From positions 1 through 47,521 of the forward strand of contig NZ_BJZT01000033.1 of the NCBI RefSeq assembly GCF_007992175.1: a DNA stretch of 47,521 bases, written 5' to 3'. Position 1 is the first letter of the stretch. Each line of letters starts with the position of its first letter. The notes below the pieces were generated by a model. It was not told the DNA's origin. It was given only the letters and a program-made list of their open reading frames with translations, and ran no database searches. Of the stretch, positions 17,143 through 26,184 are shown piece by piece. A program made the translations under genes and the position numbers. This DNA is from Methylobacterium haplocladii. GTDB taxonomy: Bacteria; Pseudomonadota; Alphaproteobacteria; Rhizobiales; Beijerinckiaceae.

Positions 17143-19353
17143 TCAGAGACGGAAATGCGCGGCGACGCGGGACAGGTTCGGATTGTAATAGGGATCGGCG
17201 CGCAACTGCGGCTCCCAGCGCTCGCGCATCACCCGCGACTCGGATTCGAAGCGGGCGCGCTTCTCCGGGCTGTCCTCGGGGCCGCGGCTCTTCGATTCGT
17301 GGTGGATCAAGCGCGCATGCGGCGTCCAGACGATACGGTAGCCGGCCGCGCGCACCCGCAGGCAGAGGTCGACGTCGTTGAAGGCGACCTTCAGGTGCTC
17401 GGCGTCGAAGCCGCCCACTTCGGCAAACACCGAGCGGCGCATGGCGAGGCAGGCTCCGGTCACGGCCGAGACCTCCTGTGCCAGCACCATGCGCTCGAAA
17501 TAGCCGGATTCGTCCGCCGGCAGCCCGAGATGGCTGTGGCCGGCGACGCCGCCGATGCCGAGGACGATGCCACCATGCTGCAGCGTCCCGTCCGGATAGA
17601 GCAGCTTGGCGCCGACCGCGCCGATGCTGGCGTCGAGCGCGATCGAGACCAGCTCCTTCAGCCAGCCGGGCTCGATCACCTCGACGTCGTTGTTGAGGAA
17701 GAGCAGCACCGCGCCGCGTGCCGCCGCGACGCCGCGGTTGCACAGGTCCGAAAAGTTGAAGGCACCCGGCACCGGCAGCACGCGGAACCGGGCATCCTGC
17801 GCATGGCGCGCGAACAGGGCGGCCGTCTCCGGCTCGCGGCTGTCGTTGTCAACGACGATCACCTCGAGGCTGGGATAGTCGGTCCCTGCGAACAGGCCGT
17901 CGAGCACGGTGGCGACGAGCTCGGCGCGGTCCCGCGTCGGTATGATCACGGAGACGAGGGGCGAGACGGGCAGGGGGCGCACCAGACGGTTGAAGCCGCG
18001 CGGGCCTCGGGTCGCGGTCGCGCCCATCGGCGCTGCGATCTCGGCCAGCGCCTGGAGGCGCGCCGCCTCGGCGGTGGCGAGCGCCCTGTCCGAAAAGGTG
18101 CCTGACCCGCCGGCCGCCCGCCAGTGGTACAGAACCTTCGGGATGTGGTGCACCCGTTCCGACGGCAGGCCGGCCGTCAGCCGCAGGAGCAGGTCGTGGT
18201 CCTGGCTGCCCTCGAAGCCCGGCCGCAGGCCTCCCAGCGCCCTGAGACGCTCGGTCCGAACCACCGTGAGGTGGTTCACGTAGTTCTGCCCGTAGAGCAA
18301 CTCGCGGTTGAAGCTCGACTTGAAATGCGGCTCGAAGCGCCGCCCGCGCCCATCGATCTTGTCCTCGTCGCTGTAGATCAGGTCGAGGCCGGGTTCGGAG
18401 CGGATCGCGCGGGCGACTTCGTAGAGCGCGGTCTCGGCGAGCATGTCGTCGTGATCGAGGAAGGCGGCATAGCTGCCGCGGGCGAGCGCCAGCGCATCGT
18501 TGGTCGCCCGCGCGATATGGCCGTTCTCGTCCCGCCGCAGAAACGTGATGCGCGGGTCGCGTTCGGCGGCCTGCGCCAGCAGCCGCGGGATCGCCGCGTC
18601 CGTCGAGGCGTCGTCGACGGCGCAGAGTTCCCAGTGCGGATAGAGCTGCGTCTGCATCGAGCGGAGCGCCGCCTCCAGCACCTTCGGCGCCGGATCATGC
18701 ACCGGCATCAGCACCGAGATCAGCGGCCCTGCCCCCCAGGTCTCGACCTCGGCGCGAATGCGGCTGCGATCGGCCTCGGCGCGCGTGTCGAACCGCTTGA
18801 TCCAGGCGGCGTACGAGGTCTCGCTGCGGGTGCCCAGCGCACGGGCGAGCATCCCCCGCGCCCGCATCCGCTTGCGCAGCAGCCTCCAGAATAGGGCCTT
18901 TCCGGCGAGATCCGGCTGGCGCAGGGCCGCGCGCAGGAGGAGGCCAGGGCGGCCGCGGCGATGGATCGTGATGGCGTCCAGCGCGAACTGGGCGTCGCGC
19001 GAAAGGGCCGTGAAGCGCAGGGCTCCGGTGCGCTCGGGCAGCCGGCCGGTCCAGGCGAAGCGGTCGGCACCGATCGGCTCCTCGGCGAGGTTCGCGACTG
19101 CGACACGGCCGTCCGCGTCCGACAGGGCGCTCGCCAGGATCCGCGCGACCCCACCGCTGCCGACGTCGCGCCACGACACCGTGACCCAGGCGCCGCCGAG
19201 GCCGAAGCCGGACAGGTCGAGCCTGAGGCCGGCCGCGCCCGCGTCATTGGGCTCGACCGGAAGATCGACACCGCCGCCGAGGCCGCGATGCAGCCGCGCC
19301 TGTGGCAGGCGAAGGTGGGATGCCGTCGCCGGCGTGATCTCGGAGTCCGCCAT
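17143..19353 (-). CDS. Two-domain GT2 family glycosyltransferase
   Basis: Probably cytoplasmic or membrane-associated polysaccharide synthesis. With the start at 19353 the product has 736 residues. An N-terminal region of about 200 residues looks like a beta-rich non-catalytic domain. A first GT-A domain (about 210-415) has LISVLMPVHDP, the DHDD nucleotide-metal motif (300-303) and YSDEDKID. A second GT-A domain (about 465-690) has VSVIIPTRDR, FLNNDVEV and AFNDVDLCLR. This layout is that of O-antigen/rhamnan-type bifunctional transferases. Sugar donors are unknown; UDP-glucuronate is plausible because ugd is the next gene. The ATG at 19416 would add 21 Arg/Pro-rich residues. Neither start has a strong ribosome-binding site. 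Confidence 0.87.
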   Translation of the reverse strand: MADSEITPATASHLRLPQARLHRGLGGGVDLPVEPNDAGAAGLRLDLSGFGLGGAWVTVSWRDVGSGGVARILASALSDADGRVAVANLAEEPIGADRFAWTGRLPERTGALRFTALSRDAQFALDAITIHRRGRPGLLLRAALRQPDLAGKALFWRLLRKRMRARGMLARALGTRSETSYAAWIKRFDTRAEADRSRIRAEVETWGAGPLISVLMPVHDPAPKVLEAALRSMQTQLYPHWELCAVDDASTDAAIPRLLAQAAERDPRITFLRRDENGHIARATNDALALARGSYAAFLDHDDMLAETALYEVARAIRSEPGLDLIYSDEDKIDGRGRRFEPHFKSSFNRELLYGQNYVNHLTVVRTERLRALGGLRPGFEGSQDHDLLLRLTAGLPSERVHHIPKVLYHWRAAGGSGTFSDRALATAEAARLQALAEIAAPMGATATRGPRGFNRLVRPLPVSPLVSVIIPTRDRAELVATVLDGLFAGTDYPSLEVIVVDNDSREPETAALFARHAQDARFRVLPVPGAFNFSDLCNRGVAAARGAVLLFLNNDVEVIEPGWLKELVSIALDASIGAVGAKLLYPDGTLQHGGIVLGIGGVAGHSHLGLPADESGYFERMVLAQEVSAVTGACLAMRRSVFAEVGGFDAEHLKVAFNDVDLCLRVRAAGYRIVWTPHARLIHHESKSRGPEDSPEKRARFESESRVMRERWEPQLRADPYYNPNLSRVAAHFRL

Positions 19354-19661
19354 CGGCCTAGCGCGCCCGCCTCGCCGGGGAGGGCGTCCCGGCGCGTGCG
19401 CCGACCCCTCGGTCATCGGCGGCGGTCCTGCCGTGGCCGAGGGTGCCGTGGTCCGTGAGGAGGATCCGCATGTCCCACCGTGCGATTGCGCCGAGAGACG
19501 CGAACGGCGGGAGATAGACGATTTCGGCGAGCGGTGCAGCGCCGCCGGGCAACCGGACTGCGCGGCATCGCGATTCCGCGAAAATCCCGGCGATCCATCG
19601 CTTGCACGGCCGTTCGGCAGAGGTTATAGCCGCGGCCTCGCCGGGGTCTTCGACCCAGGTC
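19354..19661. other. Intergenic region between the glycosyltransferase and tRNA-Val
   Basis: About 300 GC-rich bases between a leftward gene and the rightward tRNA. It should hold the promoters of both, but I see no clear promoter hexamers, repeats or credible gene. Short open frames here are arginine- and proline-rich, as expected from non-coding GC-rich DNA. Confidence 0.5.
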
Positions 19662-19736
19662 GGGTGCGTAGCTCAGCGGGAGAGCACTTCCTTGACATGG
19701 AAGGGGTCACAGGTTCGATCCCTGTCGCGCCCACCA
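19662..19736 (+). tRNA. tRNA-Val (anticodon GAC)
   Basis: 75 bases with encoded CCA. The acceptor pairs GGGTGCG with CGCGCCC (one G-T pair). The anticodon arm is CTTCC-TTGACAT-GGAAG, giving GAC, and the T arm contains GGTTCGATCC. It reads GTC/GTT valine codons. Confidence 0.97.
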
Positions 19737-19766
19737 TTCCGCTTTCACCGCAGCGGATGACGATAC

Positions 19767-19790
19767 AGGGTCCCTCGCGGGGCCCTTTTT
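19767..19790 (+). terminator. Terminator after tRNA-Val
   Basis: An 8-bp stem (19767-19774 with 19779-19786, one G-T pair) and a TCGC loop, followed by a T-run, 30 bases after the tRNA. Confidence 0.85.
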
Positions 19791-19821
19791 CGTATCCTGC
19801 CCAGCGATCGGCGGCCGGACG

Positions 19822-20673
19822 TCACTCGGCGGTGGGAATCGCCTCGGCAACGGCGGTCGTAGCGCCGGCTTCGCGCAGCACGTCGGCGGCGGCGGCCTGG
19901 GCCAGCAGGTCGTAGCCGCGGTCGGCCATGTGGAGGCCGTCGGCGGAAAACAGCTCGGAATGGGTGAGCTTGGCTTGGCCGATCCAGTCGCGCATCAGGG
20001 TCGAACGGCGGATCACCGGCACGTCGAGCGTCTCGCCGATCTCGCGCACCGCATCGCGAAAGCGGTAGGCGCCCGGGGTCGCGTCGAAGCGCGGGCACCA
20101 TTGCGGCTCCATCAGCACCACGTCGATGCCGGCTTCCCGGATGCGGCGCACGGCCGTGAGCGTCTCGTCGCGAAAATGGTCGAGCGCGATGCCGCGAAGT
20201 GCGTCGTTGCTGCCTGTCTGCCAGATGACGAGGTCCGGGTGCTCGCCGATCACGTCGCGGTCGAGCCGGGCCAGCATCTCGTCGATGGCCTCTCCACCGA
20301 TGCCGCGATTGAGCACGGTGACGCCACCGGCGAGCCGGGGCAGGGCGCGCTTCAGCGCGGCTTCGAGGCGGGCGGGGTAGGCGGCCGCCGGCGTGCTGGC
20401 ACCGATGCCCTGCGTCGAGGACGATCCGAACGCCACGATGCGCAAGGGCTCGCCGAGGGCGAGCTGCCGAGCCACGTGCGGCAGGCCGTCGTCATGGGAG
20501 GAATCGAGGTCGAAGACGCCGAGCTCGAAGCTCTCGGGCAGGAGGTCGGCATAGGCCAGCACCGCCGTCGAGGACATGGTGAGCCCGAGAAACAGAAACG
20601 CCCCGCGGGCGACGCGTCCCCAGCCGGCGGCCGGACCGAACCCCTTCGCGGAAAAACCGTGCGCCACGTCCAC
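19822..20673 (-). CDS. SGNH/GDSL-family hydrolase, probably exported
   Basis: 283 residues. A hydrophobic stretch at about 20-42 (GAFLFLGLTMSSTAVLAYA) looks like a signal peptide or N-terminal anchor, so it probably acts in the periplasm. SGNH blocks are present. Block I is FGSSSTQGIGA, with Ser in place of the Asp of the usual GDS and the nucleophile probably S85. Block II is NRGIGGEAI, block III is WQTGSND, and block V is DGLHMADRGY with the Asp/His pair. Such enzymes remove acyl groups from sugars or lipids; the substrate cannot be told. It stands alone between tRNA-Val and the cyo operon. Confidence 0.85.
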   Translation of the reverse strand: MDVAHGFSAKGFGPAAGWGRVARGAFLFLGLTMSSTAVLAYADLLPESFELGVFDLDSSHDDGLPHVARQLALGEPLRIVAFGSSSTQGIGASTPAAAYPARLEAALKRALPRLAGGVTVLNRGIGGEAIDEMLARLDRDVIGEHPDLVIWQTGSNDALRGIALDHFRDETLTAVRRIREAGIDVVLMEPQWCPRFDATPGAYRFRDAVREIGETLDVPVIRRSTLMRDWIGQAKLTHSELFSADGLHMADRGYDLLAQAAAADVLREAGATTAVAEAIPTAE

Positions 20674-21047
20674 CCCCGTCGCCCATCCGGCCTCGGGTCT
20701 CCCCCGGCGGATGCTGATGCCTGCGGCGAGCGGGACTTTTGCAGAGCCTTCTCAGGCTCCGCTGCGGTCTGTCGCCTGTCGTCTTCGAGACGATTCCGGC
20801 GCGCCGCTCTTCCACTTCGTCACGAACACCACTTTAGAAGCGAGTCTTGACGGAAGCTTGACCGATTCGGCGGCCCGTATGGCGTGGAAATACGCGAAAC
20901 CCCGAACGAGAGCAATAAAAATGCATTAAGAATAATGTGCGCTAAGCAGAAATACGGAGATTGCTTCGTTCCCTTCTAGGAAATGCGAAGACATCGGCCT
21001 CCGTGCGACAGGGCGGATGTGGTTGCCGAAGCCTCCGTCGGAACAGG
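20674..21047 (-). other. Intergenic region between SURF1 and the SGNH hydrolase
   Basis: About 370 bases. The part at about 20825-20970 is notably AT-rich (for example AGCAATAAAAATGCATTAAG). It probably contains the end of the cyo transcript and the promoter of the hydrolase. I see no clear terminator hairpin or convincing gene. A 22-codon minus-strand frame starting near 20992 (MSSHFLEGNE...) is too short to assess. Confidence 0.4.
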
Positions 21048-21806
21048 TCACGCGCCCTTGCGACGATCCCGGAGCGCCTCGCGGTCGAGATAGACCAGCG
21101 CTCCGGCCGCCATCGCCGCCAGCACGAACCAGGTGAGCGCGTAGACGAGGTGGTCGTTGCGGAAGCTGACGACCGTCAGCCCGCCGACGGGCAACCGGCC
21201 CGCGTCGGAGCCGGCATCCGCGTCGACGAAGTATGGGGCGACGTCGAACAGGCCTCGGGCTCGGGCGATGGCTGCCACGTCGCGAGAATACCAGCGGTCG
21301 CCAGCGGGATCGTTCGTGCGCAGGAAGGCGCCGCCGGGCTCGGTCACGCGGAGCAGGCCGGTCAGCGTGACCGGGCCCGGCGGCTGCGCCCAGCCGGCCG
21401 GAGCGCGCCGGTCCGACGGGACGAAGCCGCGGTTCACCAGCACGGTGAAGCCGGCTTCTGAGTGCAAGGGCGTCAGTACCCAGAAGCCGCCGCCATAGGC
21501 GGTCACGGCCTGGACCAGGGTGGTGCGGTCGTAGGCAAACACACCGGTCAGGCGCAGATGTCGGTAGGCGTCGGCCTCTGCCGTGATGGCAGGCCAATCC
21601 GGCGGTCCGGGAGCCGGGCCGGGCTCGGCATGGATCCGCGCCTCCACGCGGGCGATCAGGTCGAGCTTCCAGGTCCGGCGCTGGACCTGCCAGATTCCGA
21701 GCCCGAGGAGGCTCGCGACGACGAGCAGCCCGATCGCGTTGAGCGCGAAGAGCAGGCCGAGCGAGCGGCGGGGCAGCGGACCGGCGGCTGTTCCCGGCCC
21801 GCTCAT
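21048..21806 (-). CDS. SURF1 family protein (oxidase assembly factor)
   Basis: 252 residues, with one N-terminal membrane segment (about 15-38, LLFALNAIGLLVVASLL) and one C-terminal (about 220-240, LVYALTWFVLAAMAAGALVYL). This is the SURF1/Shy1 layout. Family signatures GIWQVQRRTWK, GGGFWVLTPL and VLVNRGFVP are clear. SURF1 proteins help insert heme into subunit I of heme-copper oxidases. Being 13 bases after cyoD, it should serve the bo-type quinol oxidase encoded just upstream; this is the quinol-oxidase-linked form known from other alphaproteobacteria. Confidence 0.9.
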   Translation of the reverse strand: MSGPGTAAGPLPRRSLGLLFALNAIGLLVVASLLGLGIWQVQRRTWKLDLIARVEARIHAEPGPAPGPPDWPAITAEADAYRHLRLTGVFAYDRTTLVQAVTAYGGGFWVLTPLHSEAGFTVLVNRGFVPSDRRAPAGWAQPPGPVTLTGLLRVTEPGGAFLRTNDPAGDRWYSRDVAAIARARGLFDVAPYFVDADAGSDAGRLPVGGLTVVSFRNDHLVYALTWFVLAAMAAGALVYLDREALRDRRKGA

Positions 21807-21819
21807 GGCGCCGCCTGCC

Positions 21820-22221
21820 TCAGGGCTGATGATGCAGCAGGTCGTGCGGAGACATCGGCATCATGTTGGTGTTGAGATGATGCATGACCCAGATCGAACC
21901 GGTCAGGGTGATCACCACCAGCGTCACCGTGAAGATCAGCGCCAGGATGCTCCAGCCGCCCTCCGACTTGGTGTTCATGTGGAGGAAGTAGACCATGTGG
22001 ACGACGATCTGCACCACGGCGAGCGCCAGGACGATGATCGTGGTCCAGACGACGTTCCCCAGCACATCGCCCATGACGAGCGCGAACGGGATCGCCGTCA
22101 GGATGACCGACAGCACGAAACCGGTGACGTAGCCCTTGAAGCTGCCGTGCGCCCCGCCGCCGTGATGGTCCGCATGGCCGTGCGCGTGGTCCTGATGCTC
22201 GGCTTGGCCGGCGGCGCTCAT
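21820..22221 (-). CDS. cyoD: Cytochrome bo ubiquinol oxidase subunit IV
   Basis: 133 residues with three membrane helices (starting YVTGFVLSVILTAIPFALVM, then VVWTTIIVLALAVVQIVVHM and GGWSILALIFTVTLVVITL), matching CyoD. FLHMNTKSEGGW is a typical loop. The N-terminus is unusually histidine-rich (nine His within residues 9-25), which could bind metal, perhaps copper. The start ATG overlaps the cyoC stop by four bases. Confidence 0.93.
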   Translation of the reverse strand: MSAAGQAEHQDHAHGHADHHGGGAHGSFKGYVTGFVLSVILTAIPFALVMGDVLGNVVWTTIIVLALAVVQIVVHMVYFLHMNTKSEGGWSILALIFTVTLVVITLTGSIWVMHHLNTNMMPMSPHDLLHHQP

Positions 22222-22844
22222 CGCAGGACTCCCATCAGGTAGACGAAGGTGAACACGCCGATCCAGACGACGTCGAGGAAGTGCCAGAACATCGACAGGC
22301 AGAGTAGCCGGCGCTTGTTCTCGGGGATCAGGCCGCGCTGTGCGGTCTGAATCAGGAGCACGATCAGCCAGACGATGCCGAAGGTGACGTGCAGGCCGTG
22401 CGTGCCGACGAGGGCGAAGAACGACGACAGGAAGGCGCTGCGCTGGGGCGTCGCGCCCTCGTGGATCAGGTGCGAGAACTCGTAGAGTTCGATGCCGATG
22501 AAGGCCGCGCCGAACAGGCCGGTGACGATCAGCCAGAGCTGCATCGCCTTCAGCTGCCCGTTTTCCATCTCCAGCATCGCGAAGCCGTAGGTGATGGAGG
22601 AGAACAGCAGCATCGCGGTGTTCACCGCGACGAGCTTGAGGTCGAACAAGTCGTTGGGGGAGGGGCCGGCCGCGTAGTTGCGGCCGAGCACGGCGTAGGT
22701 GGCGAACAGGACCGTGAAGATGAGACAATCGCTCATCAGGTAGATCCAGAAGCCGAGCAGGGTGCTGGCTTCGTGGGGGTGCTCCTCGCTCTCGTGGAAG
22801 ACCGGTGCCTCGGTGCCGGGAGGGGCGGTGTCGCCGTGCATCAT
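22218..22844 (-). CDS. cyoC: Cytochrome bo ubiquinol oxidase subunit III
   Basis: 208 residues with five membrane helices. Typical CyoC stretches include LLGFWIYLMSDCLIFTVLFA, the acidic IELYEFSHL, GTHGLHVTFGI and MFWHFLDVVWIGVFT. Subunit III supports the proton-pumping core of the oxidase in the inner membrane. It starts five bases after cyoB. Two adjacent ATGs (22844, 22841) are both possible starts. Confidence 0.96.
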   Translation of the reverse strand: MMHGDTAPPGTEAPVFHESEEHPHEASTLLGFWIYLMSDCLIFTVLFATYAVLGRNYAAGPSPNDLFDLKLVAVNTAMLLFSSITYGFAMLEMENGQLKAMQLWLIVTGLFGAAFIGIELYEFSHLIHEGATPQRSAFLSSFFALVGTHGLHVTFGIVWLIVLLIQTAQRGLIPENKRRLLCLSMFWHFLDVVWIGVFTFVYLMGVLR

Positions 22845-22849
22845 CGCTG

Positions 22850-24853
22850 TCAGGCCTGCGCCGCGAGCATCGAATTCCGCTCACTCTCGGTCCGCACGAC
22901 GGTGTCGGCCGGGATGTCGAAATCGCGGTTGTAGTTGAAGGTGTGGAAGATCGCGGCGGCGATCATGGCGACGAAGGTCAGCGCCGCCAGCCACCAGATG
23001 TACCAGATCATGCCGAACGAGAACGCGACGCTGAGGCCCGCGATGACGGCACCGGTTCCGGTGTTCCGGGGCATATGGATCGCCCGGAAGCCCTCACGCG
23101 GACGCTCGTAGCCGCGCTGCTTCATGTCGGACCACGCGTCGAGATCGTGAATGCGCGGCGTGAAGGCGAAGTTGTAGTCGGGCGGCGGCGAGGAGGTCGA
23201 CCATTCGAGCGTACGCCCGCCCCACGGATCGCCGGTCGTGTCGCGCAGGGCCTCGCGGTTCCGGATCGAGACCGTGAACTGCATGATCATCGCGCCGATA
23301 CCGACGGCGATCAGCACGGCGCCGAAGGCCGCGAGCACGAACCAGATCTGCAGCGAAGGATCGTCGAAGTGCTGTGCGCGGCGGGTCACGCCCATCAAGC
23401 CGAGCACGTAGAGCGGCATGAAGGCGACGTAGAAGCCGATCGTCCAGAACCAGAACGAGACCTTGCCCCAGAACGGATCGAGCTTGAACCCGAAGGCCTT
23501 GGGGAACCAGTAGTTCACGCCGGCGAACATCCCGAACAGCACGCCGCCGATGATCACGTTGTGGAAATGTGCGATCAGGAACAGCGAGTTGTGCAGCACG
23601 AAGTCGGCGGGGGGCACGGCGAGTAGCACGCCGGTCATGCCGCCGATGGTGAAGGTGACCATGAACGAGATGGTCCACAGCATCGGCACCTCGAACCGGA
23701 TCCGGCCGCGGAACATCGTGAACAGCCAGTTGAAGATCTTGGCGCCCGTCGGGATCGAGATGATCATCGTCGTGATGCCGAAGAACGAGTTCACGGAGGC
23801 GCCGGAGCCCATCGTGAAGAAGTGGTGCAGCCAGACGAGGTAGGACAGGATCGTGATGACGACCGTGGCGTAGACCATCGACACGTAGCCGAAGAGCCGC
23901 TTGCCCGAAAAGGTCGAGGTCACCTCCGAGAAGATGCCGAAGGCCGGCAGGATGAGGATGTAGACCTCCGGATGACCCCAGATCCAGATGAGGTTGAAGT
24001 ACATCATCGGGTTGCCGCCGAGGTCGTTCGTGAAGAAGTGCGTGCCGACGTAGCGGTCGAGGGTCAGCAGCGCGAGAACGGCGGTGAGGATCGGAAAGGC
24101 GGCGGTGATCAGCACGTTCGTGCAGAGCGAGGTCCACACGAAGATCGGCAGCTTCATCATCGTCATGCCGGGTGCGCGCATCTTCACGATGGTCGCGATC
24201 AGGTTGATGCCCGACAAGGTCGTGCCGATGCCCGCGACCTGCAGGCCCCAGATGTAGTAGTCGACGCCCACCCCGGGACTCATGTCCGAGCCCGAGAGCG
24301 GCGGATAGGCGAGCCAGGTGGCACGCGAGAACTCGCCGACGAACAGCGAGATCATGATCGTGATCGCGCCGGACACCGTCATCCAGAACGAGAAGTTGTT
24401 CAGGAACGGAAAGGCCACGTCGCGCGCGCCGATCTGCAGCGGCACGACGTAGTTCATCATCCCCGTGACGAACGGCATCGCCACGAAGAAGATCATGATC
24501 ACGCCGTGTGCGGAGAAGATCTGGTCGTAGTGGTGCGGCGGCAGGAAGCCCTGATTCTCGCCGAAGGCCATGGATTGCTGCGCGCGCATCAGGAGCGCGT
24601 CGGCGAAGCCGCGCAGCAGCATGACCATGGCGAGGATGATGTACATGATGCCGATCTTCTTGTGATCGACACTCGTGATCCAGTCCCGCCACATGGGACC
24701 CCAGAACCGGTAATAGGTGATGACGCCCAGCACCGCGAGGCCGACGACCGCCACGCCCGCGAAGGTGACCTGCAGGATCGGCTCGTGGAACGGGATGTCT
24801 TCGAGACTGAAGCGTCCGAAGATCAGCTTCTGGAGATCCGGGTCTGACAACAT
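22850..24853 (-). CDS. cyoB: Cytochrome bo ubiquinol oxidase subunit I
   Basis: The catalytic heme-copper subunit, 667 residues, oxidising ubiquinol and reducing O2 while pumping protons. Diagnostic motifs: the low-spin heme His region [11 protein letters not shown], the CuB site [13 protein letters not shown] with its His-Tyr cross-link pair, the CuB histidines WLHHFFTMG, and the HFHNVIIGG heme ligands. Length matches CyoB (about 660) rather than the shorter CoxA. It begins [14 protein letters not shown], as is usual for CyoB. Confidence 0.98.
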   Translation of the reverse strand: MLSDPDLQKLIFGRFSLEDIPFHEPILQVTFAGVAVVGLAVLGVITYYRFWGPMWRDWITSVDHKKIGIMYIILAMVMLLRGFADALLMRAQQSMAFGENQGFLPPHHYDQIFSAHGVIMIFFVAMPFVTGMMNYVVPLQIGARDVAFPFLNNFSFWMTVSGAITIMISLFVGEFSRATWLAYPPLSGSDMSPGVGVDYYIWGLQVAGIGTTLSGINLIATIVKMRAPGMTMMKLPIFVWTSLCTNVLITAAFPILTAVLALLTLDRYVGTHFFTNDLGGNPMMYFNLIWIWGHPEVYILILPAFGIFSEVTSTFSGKRLFGYVSMVYATVVITILSYLVWLHHFFTMGSGASVNSFFGITTMIISIPTGAKIFNWLFTMFRGRIRFEVPMLWTISFMVTFTIGGMTGVLLAVPPADFVLHNSLFLIAHFHNVIIGGVLFGMFAGVNYWFPKAFGFKLDPFWGKVSFWFWTIGFYVAFMPLYVLGLMGVTRRAQHFDDPSLQIWFVLAAFGAVLIAVGIGAMIMQFTVSIRNREALRDTTGDPWGGRTLEWSTSSPPPDYNFAFTPRIHDLDAWSDMKQRGYERPREGFRAIHMPRNTGTGAVIAGLSVAFSFGMIWYIWWLAALTFVAMIAAAIFHTFNYNRDFDIPADTVVRTESERNSMLAAQA

Positions 24854-24908
24854 GGGATCGGCTGCTCAGGAAATTCGGTGACGGGGGCGCGGTCTGGCCT
24901 GCGCAGGT

Positions 24909-26015
24909 CTAGTGATGGTGGATCTGTAGGTCGTCGGATTTCGTCGGCGGGGCCTTCTTGTTCTCCGGAGACCCCTGATCGTTCGGAGACCCCTCGGAGC
25001 GCGGCGCCCGGCCGGCGGCCGGGGCCGTCGCGCCGTTCGGCTCGTCGCCCTGTTCGAGGCGGCGGTTGTCGTATTGGAGCCGCTCGCGGTTCTCGTGGCT
25101 CTCCTTGCCCGCGCCGCCGCTGGCGTCGATGTGCATCATCTCGCTCATGCACATCTTGCCGGGCATCGCGCACATGTTGAGGATCGCGGTGTAGAGGCCG
25201 TCGGCGACGCTCCTGTAGAAGCGCGGCGCCACGCCCTCGCTCGGCTTCTCCAGGGCGAGATAGGCCTCGCGGCTGAGGTCGGTGCCCTGCTCCTTGGCCT
25301 TGGCGACCCAGGCGTCGAAGCCGTCCGGCTTCAGCCCATGGAACTTGAAGGTCATCCGCGAGAAGCCGCTGCCGCTGTAATGCGATGCGAGGCCGTCATA
25401 GACGCCCTCCTTGTTGATGACGGCGTGGAGCTTCGTCTCCATGCCCGGCATCGCGTAGATCATGCCGGCCAGCGCCGGCACGTAGAAGGCGTTCATTACC
25501 GAGCTCGCGGTGATTTTGAAGGTGATCGGCCGGTCGACCGGGGCGGCGAGCTCGTTGACGGTGGCGATGCCGTATTCGGGGTAGACGAACATCCACTTCC
25601 AATCGAGCGCCACCACCTCGACGACGAGGGGCTTGGCGTCGGCGGGGATCGGACGGCCGGCCGCCAGACGGCCGAGCGGCCGGAACGGATCGAGCGTGTG
25701 CGTGCTGATCCAGGTCAGCGCGCCGAGCGCGATGATGATCATGAGCGGGGCGGTCCAGATCACCACCTCGAGCGCCGTCGAGTGATACCAGTCCGGCTTG
25801 TAGGTCGCGGTTTCGTTCGCGGCCCGGTAGCGCCAGGCGAACCACAACGTCAGCGCGATCACCGGCACGATGATCAGCAGCATCAACCCGGTGGAGGCCA
25901 GCACGAGATTGCGCTGCTGCAGCGCCACATCGCCGGACGGATGCATCACGACGAGATTGCAGCCCGACAGCAGCATGAACAGCGGCGGCAGGACGAGCCC
26001 CTGCAGCAGCGTTCG
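24909..26015 (-). CDS. cyoA: Cytochrome bo ubiquinol oxidase subunit II (lipoprotein)
   Basis: Quinol oxidase subunit II, about 368 residues with the start chosen here. A GTG at 26015 gives a textbook lipoprotein signal (RTLLQGLVLPPLFMLLSGC) with the lipid-modified Cys at position 20. The frame is open further upstream (GTG 26087, and to 26243), but that part is Pro/Arg-rich and overlaps the preceding gene. Two membrane helices follow (about 40-60 and 80-105). The cupredoxin domain has WKWMFVYPEYGIA and NAFYVPALAGMIYAMPGM. The CuA ligands of cytochrome c oxidases are absent (ASHYSGSGFSRM in their place), as expected for a quinol oxidase. The C-terminal tail is long, polar and ends in three histidines. 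Confidence 0.94.
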   Translation of the reverse strand, partial: RTLLQGLVLPPLFMLLSGCNLVVMHPSGDVALQQRNLVLASTGLMLLIIVPVIALTLWFAWRYRAANETATYKPDWYHSTALEVVIWTAPLMIIIALGALTWISTHTLDPFRPLGRLAAGRPIPADAKPLVVEVVALDWKWMFVYPEYGIATVNELAAPVDRPITFKITASSVMNAFYVPALAGMIYAMPGMETKLHAVINKEGVYDGLASHYSGSGFSRMTFKFHGLKPDGFDAWVAKAKEQGTDLSREAYLALEKPSEGVAPRFYRSVADGLYTAILNMCAMPGKMCMSEMMHIDASGGAGKESHENRERLQYDNRRLEQGDEPNGATAPAAGRAPRSEGSPNDQGSPENKKAPPTKSDDLQIHHH

Positions 26016-26184
26016 CACCGATGCCGCCGGAGCACGGCGATGCCGGGGGCCGGTCTGTGTCTGGGATGGACTGGGGGCGGGGATGGCCACGGGACTTGAG
26101 ACCCATTCTCTGCCGCTTGCCGAAGCGGCGCTTCCTATCGGCGACGAGGACGGCGCGATCGCGCCGTCCGGTTGACGCGTCCGG

